Source of the DNA: Gammaproteobacteria bacterium
Lineage (GTDB): Bacteria; Pseudomonadota; Gammaproteobacteria; Xanthomonadales; Wenzhouxiangellaceae
Reading direction: 5' to 3'
DNA: 51,247 nucleotides
NCBI GenBank assembly: GCA_003560975.1
Contig: PWJA01000051.1
Span: 1-51,247, forward strand
Made by a program: the position numbers and the translations under genes. This document shows, piece by piece, positions 30,817 through 41,217 of the stretch (position 1 is its first letter; every line of letters begins with the position of its first letter). The notes beneath the pieces are model-generated. The model was given only the letters and a program-made list of their open reading frames with translations. It did no database searches and was not told where the DNA came from.

Positions 30817-30850
30817 GCAACACCTGTTGCTTTTTGGCAACAGGTGTTGC
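30817..30850. repeat. Two tandem dyads GCAACA-CC-TGTTGC and GCAACA-GG-TGTTGC (also one perfect 14-bp inverted repeat)
   Basis: Direct reading: gcaacacctgttgc tttttg gcaacaggtgttgc; dyad centres exactly 20 bp apart. Confidence 0.95.
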
Positions 30851-30937
30851 TCAAACGGCCGGGCCACGCGGCCCAGCGTGCGTCCGCGCGGCCAAGAATA
30901 CGGCCCGAGCGTGATCGATTCGGCTCAGCCTCCGCCC

Positions 30938-32113
30938 TCAGTCGGCCTGATTGCGCAAGAACGCCGGGATGTCGAGATAGTCCAGCTCCTTTTGCTCTCC
31001 GAACAGTCTGCGGCTGTCGCGGGCCTCGCTTTCGCTCGGACCGTTTTCGCTGCGCGCGGCGACGCTCTCCTCGGAGCGCGAGGCGCGGAATGCCGGCTGG
31101 TTATCGGTGCCGGTACGGACCACGCGCATCGGCTTTTCCTGGCGCTTTGGGCGCTGCTCGCCGAGCCCCGTGGCCACCACCGTGACCCGAATTTCGTCGC
31201 TCATGTCGGGGTCGATAACCGTTCCGATCACAACCGTGGCGTCGTCACTGGCGAGATCGGCAATGGTCGTGCCGACTTCCTCGAACTCCTTCATGGTCAG
31301 ATTCATTCCGGCGGTGATATTGACCAGAATGCCGCAGGCACCGTTGAGGTTTACGTCCTCGAGCAGCGGCGAGCCGATCGCCGACTGAGCCGCCATCAAG
31401 GCCCGGTCTTCGCCCGACGCGCTTCCCGCGCCCATCATGGCCATGCCCATTTCACTCATCACCGTGCGCACATCGGCGAAATCGACGTTGATCAGCCCGG
31501 GACGGGTGATCAGTTCGGCGATTCCCTGCACCGCTCCGGACAGGACCTGGTTGGCCGCCTTGAAGGCGTTGAGCAGGGAGATTTCCGCGCCCAGCACGCT
31601 CAGCAGCTTCGCATTGGGAATGGTGATCAGCGAATCGACGAAATGGCCCAGCTCATCGATGCCCTGCTGGGCCACGGCCAGCCGGCGCTGGCCCTCGAAC
31701 GGGAAGGGCTTGGTGACCACGGCCACGGTCAGGATTCCCATCTCCTTGGCGGTCTGGGCCACGACCGGAGCCGCTCCGGTGCCGGTGCCGCCGCCCATTC
31801 CGGCCGTGATGAAGACCATGTCAGAGCCGGCCAGCATTTCGCTGATCCGGTCGCGGTCTTCCAGCGCGGCCTGACGCCCGACCTCGGGATTGGCGCCCGC
31901 GCCCAGGCCCTTGGTGACGCTGGAGCCGATCTGCAGGGTGGACTTCCCGGTAAAGTTCTTCAGGGCCTGGGAATCGGTATTGACGCCAATGAATTCCACG
32001 CCTTCGATTTCGGCGTCCATCATCTGGCTGACCGCGTTGCCGCCGCCACCACCAATACCGACGACCTTGATGGTCGCCCCGGGTGTGTAGTTCTCGATCA
32101 GTTCAAAAGGCAT
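30938..32113 (-). CDS. ftsZ: cell division protein FtsZ
   Basis: [29 protein letters not shown]-terminal [12 protein letters not shown]. Confidence 0.99.
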   Translation of the reverse strand: MPFELIENYTPGATIKVVGIGGGGGNAVSQMMDAEIEGVEFIGVNTDSQALKNFTGKSTLQIGSSVTKGLGAGANPEVGRQAALEDRDRISEMLAGSDMVFITAGMGGGTGTGAAPVVAQTAKEMGILTVAVVTKPFPFEGQRRLAVAQQGIDELGHFVDSLITIPNAKLLSVLGAEISLLNAFKAANQVLSGAVQGIAELITRPGLINVDFADVRTVMSEMGMAMMGAGSASGEDRALMAAQSAIGSPLLEDVNLNGACGILVNITAGMNLTMKEFEEVGTTIADLASDDATVVIGTVIDPDMSDEIRVTVVATGLGEQRPKRQEKPMRVVRTGTDNQPAFRASRSEESVAARSENGPSESEARDSRRLFGEQKELDYLDIPAFLRNQAD

Positions 32114-32180
32114 GTCTCGTACTCCTTAACTCGCAAAAAAACAATCAACACAATCAACGGGCCAGTCGCAATCCAAAGCA

Positions 32181-32225
32181 GCCGGGCGATGCGCACCTTC
32201 TTGACGGGTGCTCGGCATCGCCGGC
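32181..32225. repeat. Long imperfect hairpin in the ftsA-ftsZ intergenic region
   Basis: GCCGGGCGATGCGCACC-N9-GGTGCTCGGCATCGCCGGC. Confidence 0.8.
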
Positions 32226-32268
32226 CTGTAACCAGCCCAAACCAGAACCGCACTTTCCTTCATCCTCA

Positions 32269-33501
32269 TCAAAAATCTCCCTGAAACCAGCTCTTGACCC
32301 GGGTCCAGAGGCTTTCCCTGCTGCGGCCGATCATGATTCGGCGGCCGCCGGCTTCCATGCGGCTGCCGTAGATCAGCAAGCCCACGCCGGTCGCATGAAT
32401 CTCGTTGTTGACCACCTCCGACAGCCCGACGACGCCCTGGGGACAGCCCAGGCGAACCGGCATGTGCAGGATTTCCTCGGCCAGCTCGACCACGCCCTCC
32501 ATTTTGGAACCGCCGCCGGTCAGGACCAGGCCGGCCGGGATCATGGTTTCGAAACCGGACTGGCGCAGCTGCTTGTGGACGTGGTTGAACAACTCGCGGT
32601 AGCGGGCCTCGACCACCTGGGCCAGGGTCTGGCGCTCCAGTCTGCGCGGCGGCCGATCGCCGACGCTGGGGACCTGGATGGTCTCGTCGGTGGAGGCCAT
32701 CTGCTCCAGGGCACAGGCGTACTTGATCTTGATTTCCTCGGCGTGGACGGTTGGCGTGCGCAGGGCCACGGCGATGTCATTGGTGACCAGATCGCCGGCG
32801 ATCGGAATGCACATCGTGTGGCGAATCGCGCCTTCGGTGAACACGGCGACGTCGGTGGTGCCGGCGCCGATATCGACCAGGGCGATGCCGAGATCCTTTT
32901 CGTCATCGCTCAACACCGCGTAGCTCGAGGCCAGCTGCTGCAGAATGAGGTCATCGACCTGCAGCCCGCAGCGGGCCACGCACTTGGTCACGTTCTGAAC
33001 GGCGCTGACGGCGGCGGTGACCAGGTGCACCCGCGCCTCCAGGCGCACCCCCGACATGCCCACGGGCTGGCGAATCCCATCGGTGGAATCGATCACGTAC
33101 TCCTGGGGCAGTACGTGGACGATGCGCTGATCGGCCGGAACCGCCACCGCCCGGGCCGACTCCAGAACCCGCTCCAGATCGCCTTCGGTCACTTCCTTGT
33201 CGCGGATGGCCACCGCCCCGTGCGAATTCAGCGAGCGCACGTGAGCACCGGCAATGCCGGCGAACACCGAATGAATCTCGCAGTCCGCCATCAGCTCGGC
33301 TTCTTCGACCGCGCGCTGAATCGACTGCTCGGTGGATTCGATATCGACCACGACGCCGCGCTTGAGGCCGCGCGACGGATGCGATCCCAGGCCGATGACT
33401 TCGACCTGGCCGTCCGGCTGGACTTCGCCGACGATCGCAACGATCTTGCTGGTGCCGATATCCAGGCCGACGACCAGCGATTTTTCCGGACGTTTAGCCA
33501 T
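32269..33501 (-). CDS. ftsA: cell division protein FtsA
   Basis: MAKRPEKSLVVGLDIGTSKIVAIVGEV; VDIGAGTTDVAVF; LTGGGSKMEGVVELAEEIL. Confidence 0.98.
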   Translation of the reverse strand: MAKRPEKSLVVGLDIGTSKIVAIVGEVQPDGQVEVIGLGSHPSRGLKRGVVVDIESTEQSIQRAVEEAELMADCEIHSVFAGIAGAHVRSLNSHGAVAIRDKEVTEGDLERVLESARAVAVPADQRIVHVLPQEYVIDSTDGIRQPVGMSGVRLEARVHLVTAAVSAVQNVTKCVARCGLQVDDLILQQLASSYAVLSDDEKDLGIALVDIGAGTTDVAVFTEGAIRHTMCIPIAGDLVTNDIAVALRTPTVHAEEIKIKYACALEQMASTDETIQVPSVGDRPPRRLERQTLAQVVEARYRELFNHVHKQLRQSGFETMIPAGLVLTGGGSKMEGVVELAEEILHMPVRLGCPQGVVGLSEVVNNEIHATGVGLLIYGSRMEAGGRRIMIGRSRESLWTRVKSWFQGDF

Positions 33502-34243
33502 GCGGTTCCGCTTCTCCTGTGGATTCGTCGGTCCAGCGAATCGCCAGCCCGTTGGTGTAGCGAAGATCGACCCGGGCAACCCGCCGGGGACCGCTGCGCA
33601 GCTCGTCATGGACCTGGACGAACCGGCCCAGGCGCTGGTCGATCAGCTCGCGTCCGAGCTTGAGCTCCATGCCGTTGTCGAGCACGGCGGTCCAGGCGCC
33701 GCGCTGATCCACGGCCAGTTCGCGCAGATCCTGGCCGACGCCGGCCAGGCTGCGACGCATCACGTGCCACTTCTCGAGCACCTCGTCCCGCCGCGCCTCC
33801 GGCCCGCTCAGACGCGCCAACCCCTGCATGCGCTGACTGCCGTCGGCCTCGAACACCTCGCCGCGATCGCTGAACAGCGCGGTTTCATTCCAGCGCGCAA
33901 TCGGGCGATGCTCGGTCACGGCAATGCGCAGCGCATCCGGCCAGTGCCGGCTCACGCCGGCGCTGGCCACCCAGGGCAGGGCCTCGACCTCGGCGCGCAC
34001 CTCGGCCAGATCGGCGGCAAAAAAGCCCCCCGAGGCCGGGCCAAGGGCTGCGGAACGAATCTGGCTGGCGCTGGTTCGGGCCAGCTCGCCCTCCACGTCC
34101 AGCCACCGAACCGGCCACTGCTCCGCGCCGATCAGGCCCGAGCGCAGCCAGACCCCGGTCAAGACCAGGCCGGCGCCGATCAGGATCGTGGCCAGGGTGG
34201 CCGGACGGATCACTCGGTCCGGCTGGTGGTCAGAATTCGCCAT
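33494..34243 (-). CDS. ftsQ: cell division protein FtsQ
   Basis: Single N-terminal TM, POTRA-like VEALPWVASAGVSRHWPDALRIAVTEHRPIARW. Confidence 0.95.
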   Translation of the reverse strand: MANSDHQPDRVIRPATLATILIGAGLVLTGVWLRSGLIGAEQWPVRWLDVEGELARTSASQIRSAALGPASGGFFAADLAEVRAEVEALPWVASAGVSRHWPDALRIAVTEHRPIARWNETALFSDRGEVFEADGSQRMQGLARLSGPEARRDEVLEKWHVMRRSLAGVGQDLRELAVDQRGAWTAVLDNGMELKLGRELIDQRLGRFVQVHDELRSGPRRVARVDLRYTNGLAIRWTDESTGEAEPHG

Positions 34244-35136
34244 ACCAGTTCCTCGAAGTTGATCTCGGCGGCCCGTGCGGCCATCGGCATCAATGATTTC
34301 TCGGTCATGCCGGGGGTCGTGTTGACCTCCAGCAGCCATGGATTCCCTTCGTCGTCGAGCATCAGGTCCACTCGACCCCAGCCGGACGCGCCGACGACCC
34401 GGAACGCCTCCAGGCAAAGCTGGCCCAGCTGCTGCTGCCGCTCGGCGGGCAGATGGCAGGGACACAGATACTCGGTATCGCCCGACTCGTACTTGGCTTC
34501 GTAGTCGTAAAACTCGCGACCGGTTCGCAGCTCGATCAGCGGCAGAACCTGATCGCCGAGGACGGCCGCGGTGAACTCGCGGCCGCGGATCAGGCGTTCG
34601 ATCAGGACGCTGGAATCATGGCGCCGCGCCCGCTCGATCGCCGGCGCCAGGTCGGCGGCCCGGGTCACCCGGCTCATGCCGATACTCGAGCCCTCGCGGG
34701 CCGGCTTGACAAACAGCGGCAGCTCCAGCGCGGCGATCACCGCCTCGGCCTGGCTCTGGGAATGGACCTCGCGCCAGGCCGGCGTGGGCAGGCCGCAAGC
34801 CGTCCAGACGCGCTTGGTCTGAACCTTGTCCATGGTCAGGGCCGAACCCAGGACGCCCGAGCCGGTCACCGGAACGCCGTACAGGCGCAGGGCGCCCTGC
34901 AGGGCGCCATCTTCGCCGCCGCGTCCGTGGAGCAGGTTGAAAACCCGGTCGAAATGACCCGCGGCAACCTGCTCGAGCAGCCGCCGGGGTCCGTCGACGA
35001 CGCTGAACTGGACACCCAGCCGCTCCAGCGCATCGGCGACGGCGCGACCGCCGCGCAGCGAGATCTCGCGCTCGGCGCTGTCGCCGCCGACCACCAGGGC
35101 CACGTGTCCCATGCGATGGGCGTCGCTGCGCGTCAT
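34210..35136 (-). CDS. ddl: D-alanine--D-alanine ligase
   Basis: VALVVGGDSAEREISLRGG, FNLLHGRGGEDGALQGAL, VKPAREGSSIGMS, LLEVNTTPGMTEKSLMP. Confidence 0.98.
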   Translation of the reverse strand: MTRSDAHRMGHVALVVGGDSAEREISLRGGRAVADALERLGVQFSVVDGPRRLLEQVAAGHFDRVFNLLHGRGGEDGALQGALRLYGVPVTGSGVLGSALTMDKVQTKRVWTACGLPTPAWREVHSQSQAEAVIAALELPLFVKPAREGSSIGMSRVTRAADLAPAIERARRHDSSVLIERLIRGREFTAAVLGDQVLPLIELRTGREFYDYEAKYESGDTEYLCPCHLPAERQQQLGQLCLEAFRVVGASGWGRVDLMLDDEGNPWLLEVNTTPGMTEKSLMPMAARAAEINFEELVWRILTTSRTE

Positions 35137-36566
35137 GATCCGGCCTCCGGCAGCGCCAGGTCGCGCAGGCTCGCCCCGAGACGGCCCACATCGCCGGCCC
35201 CCATCAGCAGCAGCAGATCGCCGTCATCGAGCAGGTTGTCGAGCAGGACCACCACTTCGTCGACCGGTCCGACTCGGTGGATGGTCGCGCCACCGCGCTG
35301 GGAAATCGCCCGCGCCAGCGCGTCGGAGTCGATGCCCGGGATGGGCGCCTCGCCGGCGGCATAGACGTCGGTCAGCACCAGTTCGTCGACGTCGCCCAGC
35401 ACGCGGGCAAAGGCGTCGAACTGGTCGCGGGTGCGGGTGAACCGGTGCGGCTGGAACACCAGGACGATGCGCCGCTCGGGCCAGCCGGCGCGGGCAGCCT
35501 GCAGGACCGCGTCGAGCTCGGTCGGGTGGTGACCGTAGTCCTCGAAGGCGAGTACGCGCCGTGGCCCGAACGCCAGCTCGCCGAGTGCGGCGAAGCGTCG
35601 ACCAATGCCGCTGAACGAGGCCAGCCCGGCCACGATGGCCTCGGCCGGAATGCCCAGCTCCCAGGCCACGGCCGCCGCGCCCAGGGCGTTTTGCACGTTG
35701 TGCCGACCCGGCTGGGCCAGGACTACCGGCAAGCCCTCGTCCTGGTCCGGCAGCCACAGCAGAAAGCGCATGCTGCGTCCGCTCTGGGTGACATCGGTTG
35801 CGCGCACGTCGGCCGATTGATCGAAACCGTAGCTGACCACGTTCCGCCCTACCTCCGGCAAAAGCTGGGCCACGTGCGGATCGTCGATGCAAAGAACCGC
35901 CACGCCGAAAAACGGCAGGTGGTGCAGAAACTCCAGAAAGGCCTGCTGCAGTCGATCAAAGCTGCCCTGATAGGCATCGAGATGGTCGCGGTCGATGTTG
36001 GTGACCACCGAGATGACCGGCTGCAGCTGCAGAAACGAACCGTCGCTCTCGTCGGCTTCGGCCACCAGATACCGACCGCGGCCCAGGCGCGCGTTGGAGC
36101 CGAACGCGTTGACCAGGCCACCGATGATGAAGGTGGGGTCGAATCCGGCATGGGCCAGTATCCCGGCCAGCAGCGAGGTCGTCGTGGTCTTGCCGTGCGT
36201 CCCGGCCACGGCGATGCCCTGGCGAAAGCGCATCAGCTCGCCCAGCATTTCGGCGCGGGCGACCACCGGGATGCGCCGTGCGCGCGCCACCTCGAGCTCG
36301 GGATTGTTCGCCGCCACGGCGCCCGACATCACGACCACATCGGCCTGGCCCAGGTGCTCGGCATCGTGGCCGATCCGGACCGTGGCGCCGAGGCGGCGCA
36401 GGCGCTGCACGGCATCGGAATCGGACAGATCCGAACCGCTGACGGCAAAGCCCAGGTTGATCAGGACTTCGGCAATGCCGCTCATACCGGCACCGCCGAT
36501 GCCGACCAGGTGAATCTGGCGAACGCGATGCATCAGGCTCGGTGCCGGGCGCTGGTCCGTGGTCAT
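35133..36566 (-). CDS. murC: UDP-N-acetylmuramate--L-alanine ligase
   Basis: IHLVGIGGAGMSGIAEVL, VAGTHGKTTTTSLLAGIL. Confidence 0.98.
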   Translation of the reverse strand: MTTDQRPAPSLMHRVRQIHLVGIGGAGMSGIAEVLINLGFAVSGSDLSDSDAVQRLRRLGATVRIGHDAEHLGQADVVVMSGAVAANNPELEVARARRIPVVARAEMLGELMRFRQGIAVAGTHGKTTTTSLLAGILAHAGFDPTFIIGGLVNAFGSNARLGRGRYLVAEADESDGSFLQLQPVISVVTNIDRDHLDAYQGSFDRLQQAFLEFLHHLPFFGVAVLCIDDPHVAQLLPEVGRNVVSYGFDQSADVRATDVTQSGRSMRFLLWLPDQDEGLPVVLAQPGRHNVQNALGAAAVAWELGIPAEAIVAGLASFSGIGRRFAALGELAFGPRRVLAFEDYGHHPTELDAVLQAARAGWPERRIVLVFQPHRFTRTRDQFDAFARVLGDVDELVLTDVYAAGEAPIPGIDSDALARAISQRGGATIHRVGPVDEVVVLLDNLLDDGDLLLLMGAGDVGRLGASLRDLALPEAGS

Positions 36567-37624
36567 GCGGCCACCTCCAGGCAGGCTTGGGCGACCTGGT
36601 CCACCGCGTCCGCGCGGCGCAGCGCACGCGCCTGGTTGCCCATGGCAACCAGTCCGGCCCGGTCCAGTGCGTTCAGTCGGTCGGCCAACCGCTCCGGGGT
36701 CAGTTCTGACTCCGGCTCCAGCCAGGCCGCGCCGGCGTCGCTGAGATAGCGCGCGTTGGCGGTCTGGTGGTCGTCCACCGCGTACGGAAACGGCACCAGA
36801 ATGGCCGCGACCCCGCCGGCGGCCAGCTCGGCGACGGTGAGCGCGCCGGCCCGGCACACCGCCAGATCGGTCCGGCCCAGGGCGGTGGCCATGTCGTCGA
36901 TGAATTCGACCACCTCGCCATCAACCCCGGCTTGACGGTATTCCTCCAGGGTCTGTTCGTGCTGGCGCCCGGCCTGATGCACCACCAGCGGTCGGTGGTC
37001 AGGGGGCAGCAGGGCCAGGGCGCGCGGTACGATCCGGCCGAGCGCCGCCGAACCCTGGCTGCCGCCGACCACCAGCAGCTGGAGCGGCCCGCTGCGTGCC
37101 GCGGCGCGGTCCGCCGGTGCCGGCAGCGCAAGAATTTCCCGACGTACCGGGTTGCCGCAGTGGCGGGCGTTGCGGAGCACGTCGGGAAAGCCCGCCAGGA
37201 CGACAGCGGCGATCGGCCGGAGCAGGCGGTTGGTCAGCCCGGCCACGGCGTTTTGCTCGTGAACCACCAGCGGAATTCCCATCAAGCGGGCCATGAGGCC
37301 GCCCGGTCCGGCGACGTAGCCACCCATGCTCAGCACGCAGTGGGGTTTGCGCCGGCGGAAGATCGCGCGCGCCTGCCCCATGGCTCGAAGCACCCGAACC
37401 GGGGCCAGCAACCAGCCCAGCAGACCGCGACCGCGCAGGCCGGCAATCCGAATCCGATCCAGAACCAGGCCTGAGCTCGGCACGATCCGGTTTTCCAGTC
37501 CACCCGGGGTTCCCAGCCAGCTGACCTCGGCTCCGTGCCGGCGCAGCGCTTCGGCCACGGCCAGGCCGGGGAAGATGTGGCCGCCGGTGCCTGCCGCCAT
37601 GATGATGACCCGACGGGCGCTCAT
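36563..37624 (-). CDS. murG: UDP-GlcNAc:lipid I GlcNAc transferase MurG
   Basis: MAAGTGGHIFPGLAVAEAL, SMGGYVAGPGGLMA, VVGGSQGS. Confidence 0.98.
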   Translation of the reverse strand: MSARRVIIMAAGTGGHIFPGLAVAEALRRHGAEVSWLGTPGGLENRIVPSSGLVLDRIRIAGLRGRGLLGWLLAPVRVLRAMGQARAIFRRRKPHCVLSMGGYVAGPGGLMARLMGIPLVVHEQNAVAGLTNRLLRPIAAVVLAGFPDVLRNARHCGNPVRREILALPAPADRAAARSGPLQLLVVGGSQGSAALGRIVPRALALLPPDHRPLVVHQAGRQHEQTLEEYRQAGVDGEVVEFIDDMATALGRTDLAVCRAGALTVAELAAGGVAAILVPFPYAVDDHQTANARYLSDAGAAWLEPESELTPERLADRLNALDRAGLVAMGNQARALRRADAVDQVAQACLEVAA

Positions 37625-38802
37625 ACCGCCCACCGTTCGCGCCGGCGCGGCCGGGCCAGGGTTTCGCGCTGCAGCTCCCACTGGATGCGCAAGACCAGGC
37701 CGATGGCCAGGATGGTCATGATCAGGCTCGATCCGCCGGCCGAAATCAGCGGCAGGGTCAGGCCCTTGGTCGGCAACATGCCCAGGTTGACGCCGATGCT
37801 GACCAGGGCCTGGATGCCGATCCACAGCGCCACCCCCCAGCACAGAAATGCCTGGAACGGTTTCTCCACCCGCTGCGCCCGAACCCCGACCTGGAGAATC
37901 CGCCCGATCAACACCGCGAACAGCGCCATGACCAGGGCGATGCCGATCAGTCCGAACTCCTCGGCCAGGACGGCAAAAATGAAATCGGTGTGGGCTTCGG
38001 GCAGGTAATAGAGCTTTTGCACGCTCGCCCCCAGGCCCACCCCGGTGATCTGGCCGCGCCCGACCGCGATCAGCGCCTGGGTCAGCTGGAAGCCGGCGTT
38101 GAACGGATCGGCCCAGGGATCGACAAAGGTCATCACGCGCTGCAGGCGGTAGGGCTCCAGCGCGGCAAAGGTCAGCAACGGCAGGCTGGTCAGACCGAGG
38201 ATGAGCAGGTGACGCCAGGCCGCGCCGGCCAGCCAGACCATGCCGCCGACTATGGCTACGATGACCACCGCCGAGCCCATATCGGGCTGCTTGAGCAGAA
38301 GCAGGGCCAGCAGGCCGGCGGCCAGCAGCGGCTTGAGGGCGTCGAGGAAACGGCCCCGATGCAGTTCGGGGCGACGGGCCAGGTAGCCGGCCACGAACAC
38401 GATGATCAGCAGCTTGGCCGCTTCGACGACCTGGAAGCGAGCCACGCCCAGATTGATCCAGCGCGTCGATCCGTTGACCTCGTGACCCAACCCCGGGATG
38501 AACGGCAGCAGCAGAACGCCAATCGCCGCCAGCAGGCCGAACCGGGCCAGGGCCTCGACCTGGCGGCTGCCGATGAGCCGCAAGGACATCGCCAGGGCAA
38601 CCCCCAGCGCGATGTAGATCAGGTGGCGGCTGACGAAATGCCAGACCGAGACGGCATATCCCTCGGCCACGGCGATCGAGGTCGAGGCGACCATGACCAG
38701 GCCGATCGCCAGCAGGCCGATTGCCGAGAGCAGGATGCAGGGGTCCAGGCCCACCGTCCGGGGCGCGTCTTTCCAGCGATGGGCTTGTCGTAACGCGCTC
38801 AT
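37621..38802 (-). CDS. ftsW: peptidoglycan glycosyltransferase FtsW
   Basis: SEDS-family TM protein; GLGASVQKLYYLPEAHTDFIFAVLAEEFGLIG; GLTLPLISAGGSSL. Confidence 0.98.
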   Translation of the reverse strand: MSALRQAHRWKDAPRTVGLDPCILLSAIGLLAIGLVMVASTSIAVAEGYAVSVWHFVSRHLIYIALGVALAMSLRLIGSRQVEALARFGLLAAIGVLLLPFIPGLGHEVNGSTRWINLGVARFQVVEAAKLLIIVFVAGYLARRPELHRGRFLDALKPLLAAGLLALLLLKQPDMGSAVVIVAIVGGMVWLAGAAWRHLLILGLTSLPLLTFAALEPYRLQRVMTFVDPWADPFNAGFQLTQALIAVGRGQITGVGLGASVQKLYYLPEAHTDFIFAVLAEEFGLIGIALVMALFAVLIGRILQVGVRAQRVEKPFQAFLCWGVALWIGIQALVSIGVNLGMLPTKGLTLPLISAGGSSLIMTILAIGLVLRIQWELQRETLARPRRRERWAV

Positions 38803-38809
38803 CTCGGCC

Positions 38810-39886
38810 TCACCGGATCTTCAAGGTGGCCAGACTGGCCAGAACAAGCATGACCGAGATGATCCAGAAGCGCACGATCACCTTCGGCTCGGGCCACCCC
38901 TTGAGCTCGAAATGGTGATGGATCGGGGCCATGCGGAAGATGCGCTTGCCGGTCAGCTTGAACGACACCACCTGGAGGATCACCGACAGGGTCTCGATCA
39001 CGAAGATCCCGGCCATGAGCACGAACACGATCTCCTGGCGCACGGCGACCGCCACCAGGCCGAGGGCGGCCCCGACCGCAAGCGCCCCGATATCGCCCAT
39101 GAACACCGAGGCCGGGTAGGTGTTGAACCACAGAAAGCCCAGACCGGCCCCGGCCAGGGCGGCGCAGAAAATGGCCAGCTCCCCCACCCCCGGCACGTAA
39201 GCGATCTGGAGATAATCGGCAAACACCGTATTGCCGGTGGCGTAGGCGAACACGCCCAGGCCGGTGGCGACGAACACCGCCGGCATGATCGCCAGGCCGT
39301 CGAGGCCGTCGGTCAGGTTGACCGCGTTGGACGAACCGACGATCACGAAATACGTCAGCACCACGAAACCCAGTCCCAGCGGGATGGCAATGTCCTTGAA
39401 AAACGGCACGAACAGCTGGGTGTTGGCGGCGACATCCGCCGATAGGTACAGAAACACTCCTACCCCCAGGGCGGCAGCGGACTGCAGCAGGTATTTCCAG
39501 CGCGCCGGCAAGCCGTCGCTGTTTTTGAACTTGAGCTTTCGATAGTCGTCGACAAAGCCGATCATGCCGAAGGCCACGGTCACGAACAGCACGGTCCAGA
39601 CGTAGCGATTGAACAGGTCCGACCACAGCAAGGTGCTGACCACGATCGCGATCAGAATCATCGCGCCCCCCATGGTCGGGGTGCCGGCCTTGATCTGATG
39701 GCTGTCCGGGCCCAGGTCGCGAATCGGCTGCCCGTACTGACGCTCGGTCATGTGGCGGATGAACAACGGCCCGATCACCAGCGAGACGGCCATGGCCGTC
39801 ATGGCCGCCATGATGGTCCGGAACGTGATGAACCCGAACAGGGCGATATCCAGGGCAAGCATGTCTTCGAACAGCCAGACCAGCAT
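38810..39886 (-). CDS. mraY: phospho-N-acetylmuramoyl-pentapeptide transferase
   Basis: [53 protein letters not shown]. Confidence 0.99.
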   Translation of the reverse strand: MLVWLFEDMLALDIALFGFITFRTIMAAMTAMAVSLVIGPLFIRHMTERQYGQPIRDLGPDSHQIKAGTPTMGGAMILIAIVVSTLLWSDLFNRYVWTVLFVTVAFGMIGFVDDYRKLKFKNSDGLPARWKYLLQSAAALGVGVFLYLSADVAANTQLFVPFFKDIAIPLGLGFVVLTYFVIVGSSNAVNLTDGLDGLAIMPAVFVATGLGVFAYATGNTVFADYLQIAYVPGVGELAIFCAALAGAGLGFLWFNTYPASVFMGDIGALAVGAALGLVAVAVRQEIVFVLMAGIFVIETLSVILQVVSFKLTGKRIFRMAPIHHHFELKGWPEPKVIVRFWIISVMLVLASLATLKIR

Positions 39887-41217
39887 CAGCGTTCCCCCTT
39901 CAGCAGCGCGTCGACGACGCGCTCCATGGCCATGGAACGAGAGCCCTTGACCAGGCAGTTCACGCCGCCGTGGATTTCCCCGCGTAGCGCCGCGACCAGC
40001 GCCGCGTGGGTCTGGAAATGCTGACCGCCGTCACCGAAGACCGCGCTGCTGGCGCGACTGACCGGGCCGACGCAGAACAGGCGCCGGACGCCAAGATCCG
40101 CCGCCGCCTGGCCCATCTCGGCGTGCAGCTTGTCCGAATCCTCCCCCAGTTCGGCCATGTCGCCGAGCACCAGCCAGCGCTCGCCGCCCAGTTCGGCCAG
40201 GACCTGCAGACCGGCGTACAGCGAGGCGGGATTGGCGTTGTAGGTATCGTCGATCAGTGCCCAGCCGTCGGGGTGGTGCTTGAGCTGCAGCCGACCGGGC
40301 AGACCCGTCACCCGTTCCAGGGCGCGTACCGCCGGCTCGGGCGGCAGATCGAAGGCCTGGTTGACCGCCATCGCCGCCAGCGCATTGAGGAGGTTGTGGT
40401 GACCCGGCAGGGCCGGACGAAAGCGGTGGGAATCGGGCCCGATGCGGATGCGGACCCGGCCCTGATCGACGACGCCCTGAACATCGGCGCCGGCGCCGGT
40501 GCCGAAGGTGATGACCCGGCGACCGCCGGCCAGCCCGCGCCAGAAATCGGCAAAACGGTCATCGGCGTTGATGATCGCAACGCCGTCGTCGGGCAAGGCG
40601 GTAAAGATCTCTCCCTTGGTCCGGGCCACGCCTTCGATGTTGCCCATGGTCTCCAGGTGCGCCGGCCCGGCATTGGTCACCACGGCAACCTGCGGCTGCG
40701 CCATCTCGGCCAGGTAGCGAATGTCTCCGGACCGCGCGGCGCCCATCTCGAGCACCGCGAAGCGGTGATCGGAGCGCAGGGCCGCAAGCGTCAGGGGCAG
40801 GCCGATCTCGTTGTTGTAGTTGCCCTGCGTGGACCAGGTCGAGCCGGCCTGACCGAGCACCGCGGCGGTCATCTCCTTGACCGTGGTCTTGCCGTTGCTG
40901 CCGGTCACCCCGACCAGCCGAACGGGAAGACCGGCCCGCCAGAACCCGGCGATCTGCCCCATGGCGCTGCGCGGATCGGAAACCACCAGTTGAGGACACT
41001 CCGTCTCGACCGCCGTGCGCACCAACGCTGCCGCGGCGCCGTCGCGACAGGCCCGGGCGACGAACTGGTGGCCGTCGACGTGCGCGCCCGGCAGGGCCAC
41101 GAACAGATCACCGGGCTGGATCTGACGGCTGTCGTGACACAGCCCCGTGATTTCCACGTCCGCGCCGATGAGCCGGCCGTCGACCACCTGCGCCAGCTGC
41201 TGCAGGGACAAGCGCAT
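39886..41217 (-). CDS. murF: UDP-MurNAc-tripeptide--D-Ala-D-Ala ligase
   Basis: [35 protein letters not shown]. Confidence 0.98.
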   Translation of the reverse strand: MRLSLQQLAQVVDGRLIGADVEITGLCHDSRQIQPGDLFVALPGAHVDGHQFVARACRDGAAAALVRTAVETECPQLVVSDPRSAMGQIAGFWRAGLPVRLVGVTGSNGKTTVKEMTAAVLGQAGSTWSTQGNYNNEIGLPLTLAALRSDHRFAVLEMGAARSGDIRYLAEMAQPQVAVVTNAGPAHLETMGNIEGVARTKGEIFTALPDDGVAIINADDRFADFWRGLAGGRRVITFGTGAGADVQGVVDQGRVRIRIGPDSHRFRPALPGHHNLLNALAAMAVNQAFDLPPEPAVRALERVTGLPGRLQLKHHPDGWALIDDTYNANPASLYAGLQVLAELGGERWLVLGDMAELGEDSDKLHAEMGQAAADLGVRRLFCVGPVSRASSAVFGDGGQHFQTHAALVAALRGEIHGGVNCLVKGSRSMAMERVVDALLKGER

